This document shows positions 57,960 to 60,000 of a stretch of DNA of 60,000 bases, piece by piece (the first letter of the stretch is position 1; each line of letters begins with the position of its first letter). The translations under genes and the position numbers were made by a program. The DNA lies in NCBI RefSeq assembly GCF_026151205.1, contig NC_087075.1, positions 5,264,858 to 5,324,857 on the forward strand, in the 5' to 3' direction. Under the pieces are notes generated by a model that was not told the origin of the DNA, did not search any database, and saw only the letters and a list, made by a program, of their open reading frames with translations. The DNA is from Bolinopsis microptera (Eukaryota; Ctenophora; Tentaculata; Lobata; Bolinopsidae).

Positions 57960-59801
57960 ATGTCTCAGGTTTGTTTGTTAAACGTCTTTAATTAAGCTTG
58001 GTAATTAAATTTTTTAAAACTTCATTGCTGTAATCTGTAAAACTTAAAAAGTATTTACGTAATAAAAAAAAGTTTGTTTTTAGTAATTTAATTGCTGCCA
58101 AATAATGCTGTTCTTTTGGGGTAAATGGATTATAGTCTTGACAACACCACATGTGTCAAGTCCTAATTAATAATTACACATTTCGTACTGAATGTTGCTC
58201 ACACATGTCCCCATTTTCAGGATCCAAACCACATAGGACTTCTACCCCCTCCCCCACTGCTCCCCAACCAGCCGCTCCCTCTACCTGTGTCTCAGTACCA
58301 GGCCCCACCACCATCTCATTATCCTCCTCCTCTTCCTCCTCCTCCTCTTCAGCCAGTCTACAGGATGCAGTATCCTACCTCTACTATGCATGCGCAAGGT
58401 GTGGTATAAGATCTACTCCGAGATCAGATATGTGATTTAAGCTAGATCAGAAGTACGATCTTCTGATTTGTATTGGCGATGAAGTGATCCTTCTTCTCTG
58501 ACTAGAATGATCCAAGTGTGCAGATTGAATGAGATCTTTCTTGCTATCTTTAAGGATCGTATGTTAATCTTGGGCGTTCTATTTTGGAGATTTTAATGCA
58601 TTATCTGGTCCTGCAAGTTACAGCAAGATTTTGATGAAAAGAAAACTTTAGTTCTGAAAAGAGTTCTCATTGTTCCAAACGTGTTCCTTTCAACTTTCAA
58701 TGAACTCGCCCTTCAAATTTACTGTGGCTAACGAGGCCAGAAAGAATGAAATCGGAACTTGAAGATCTGTTGTGATCAGTCTATCAGGAAGTTAAGCACT
58801 GAACTTGGTCATTGATCATAATCCTTCTTTGAAAACATTTCCTGAGCCGGAGCCCTCGATAAGCCAAGGGAGCCAAGCAATACGATCTCATTGTTATTCC
58901 TGTATAGATTGTGTGTACTTGTTATTGTTGTTATTACAATATTACAATACTTCATAAAAATGCCATATCGGTTTATATCCTAGCAGCAACACTAAAACCA
59001 TTATTGGATTGCAAAGTCTTCTCTTATAATTGTAAATATTTTTGACTGTCATGATTGAATGCCAGTATTGACTTGCTCAGCAATTATATAATTTATTAGT
59101 TTACCTTGACAAATATTCTGCCTATTTAAACATTGCCTTTCTGTAGCTGATTTTTGGTTAAGTATATATAATCAGGGTTAGGAAAGTTAATGAATGTACT
59201 AATGACTAACTGTTTGAATATACTATTTATATTGTGTGTACTTTGTACTCATTATAATTATGATTGAGATAGTCCATGGAAGCTCTGTCAGCCTTTTTTT
59301 ATAGAAAAAAGAATGTTTTTTAAAGGAAAAAGGAAAGGAAAGTAAACTTACACTTATAAAATGTTTACATGTAGCATGACTTCTATTTTCAGTCTGTTTT
59401 AATTAATTAATTTAACTATTTAATGATAAATTGTGGCAAATTATGCTTCTTGGTTGTAAAATTAAGTTGTAGTACTAAGTTTTCATAGATTTTTTAATTT
59501 TGATTCTTTGGATAAATAAATTACTTTAATTTTTTTACAGTTACTGCTTTGTCTTGTAAAGAACCAAGGTGTTCTTGATTATAATATAATATCCTAACAC
59601 TGCTGTAGTGTTGCTGCTAAGATAGATTTTATATAATTTGATAATGTTAAGCACAATTATAGTGCCATTAAATACATTGTAATCTGCCCGATAAATTTTG
59701 TAAAACCGACATTTGGCATCTTTATGTTCAAGTTATATCAGCAACTTTCCAACGAGATATGATTTCAGGTTATTTGAATCCTTATCAGCAGAGTGTACCA
59801 G
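57960..59801 (+). CDS. 5' part of a proline-rich protein gene (3 coding exons, runs off the window)
   Basis: Coding exons 57960-57968 (ATG TCT CAG), 58221-58398 and 59769-59801 join in frame with GT-AG borders (phases 0, 1, 1). The product starts MSQDPNHIGLLPPPPLLPNQ, continues through PPPSHYPPPLPPPPLQPVY, then YLNPYQQSVP. A 5' UTR likely begins after an acceptor-like TTTATAG at about 57891. The composition (Pro, Gln, Tyr) recalls N-termini of RNA-binding or chromatin-associated adaptors, but the family cannot be named from this part. The intron 58399-59768 and the stretch after 59801 contain nothing recognised. Confidence 0.7.
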
Positions 59802-60000
59802 GTAAAGTATTTTACTTCAGTTACTTTTTGTCATCGTTCCAAGGGCAAGCCTTCCTTAGTAACCCCGCTCCTTTGGCATCACCTTAGGGCAAGATGAGTC
59901 AATACTGAACCTTGGCTTGGTGACATGTTCCAGATAGTGCTCTTGTTATAGATTGATTAAAGCAGCTGGCACAAGTGGACTTTATGCAAGCCACTATACC

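Overview
This is a eukaryotic, clearly animal, window. Its genes have many short exons with GT-AG introns, and the products carry EGF, Ig-like and receptor tyrosine-phosphatase domains. The DNA is AT-rich, full of minisatellites and homopolymer tracts, and littered with decayed LINE, Penelope-like, hAT-type and fold-back elements. I cannot name the species; an intron-rich, repeat-rich invertebrate fits. Exon models below were built by hand from splice sites and unbroken reading phase, without transcripts.

Region 1 (about 1-5,800): the 3' part of a plus-strand gene for a secreted Cys-rich/EGF/Ig-like protein, exons at 715-4667. Its last exon sits in a 602-bp tandem duplication, so a second copy lies 602 bp downstream. 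Region 2 (about 5,800-10,000): repeat-derived DNA, including a GC-rich palindrome and a LINE-type 3' end.

Region 3 (10,032-43,798): one complete 19-exon plus-strand gene encoding a 711-residue receptor-type protein tyrosine phosphatase. It has a signal peptide, a small ectodomain, one transmembrane helix, a MAP-kinase docking (KIM) motif, one intact PTP domain and a Pro/Ser-rich tail. All exon phases join without a break. The closest family is the KIM group (PTPRR/PTPN5/PTPN7). Intron 7 is 24.6 kb and holds most of the window's oddities: arrays with regularly spaced E-boxes or CREs, a 2.8-kb 28-bp satellite, a 3.3-kb hAT-like fold-back with a second hAT element nested in it, a multi-hairpin element, a Penelope-like GIY-YIG fragment, a transposon with mirror-oriented subterminal motifs, and a LINE tail.

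Region 4 (about 44,000-57,900): a graveyard of mobile DNA between genes. It contains a 3.55-kb fold-back inserted in an older LINE, a minus-strand LINE (endonuclease, RT, C-terminal zinc motif) split by a 1,279-bp insertion with a clean 10-bp target duplication, and other LINE fragments.

Region 5 (57,960-end): the first three coding exons of another plus-strand gene with a proline-rich N-terminus; it runs off the window.

I see no bacterial-type operon, CRISPR array or virus. The strongest results are the complete phosphatase gene, its upstream ORF overlapping the start by ATGA, and the repeat architecture of its giant intron.
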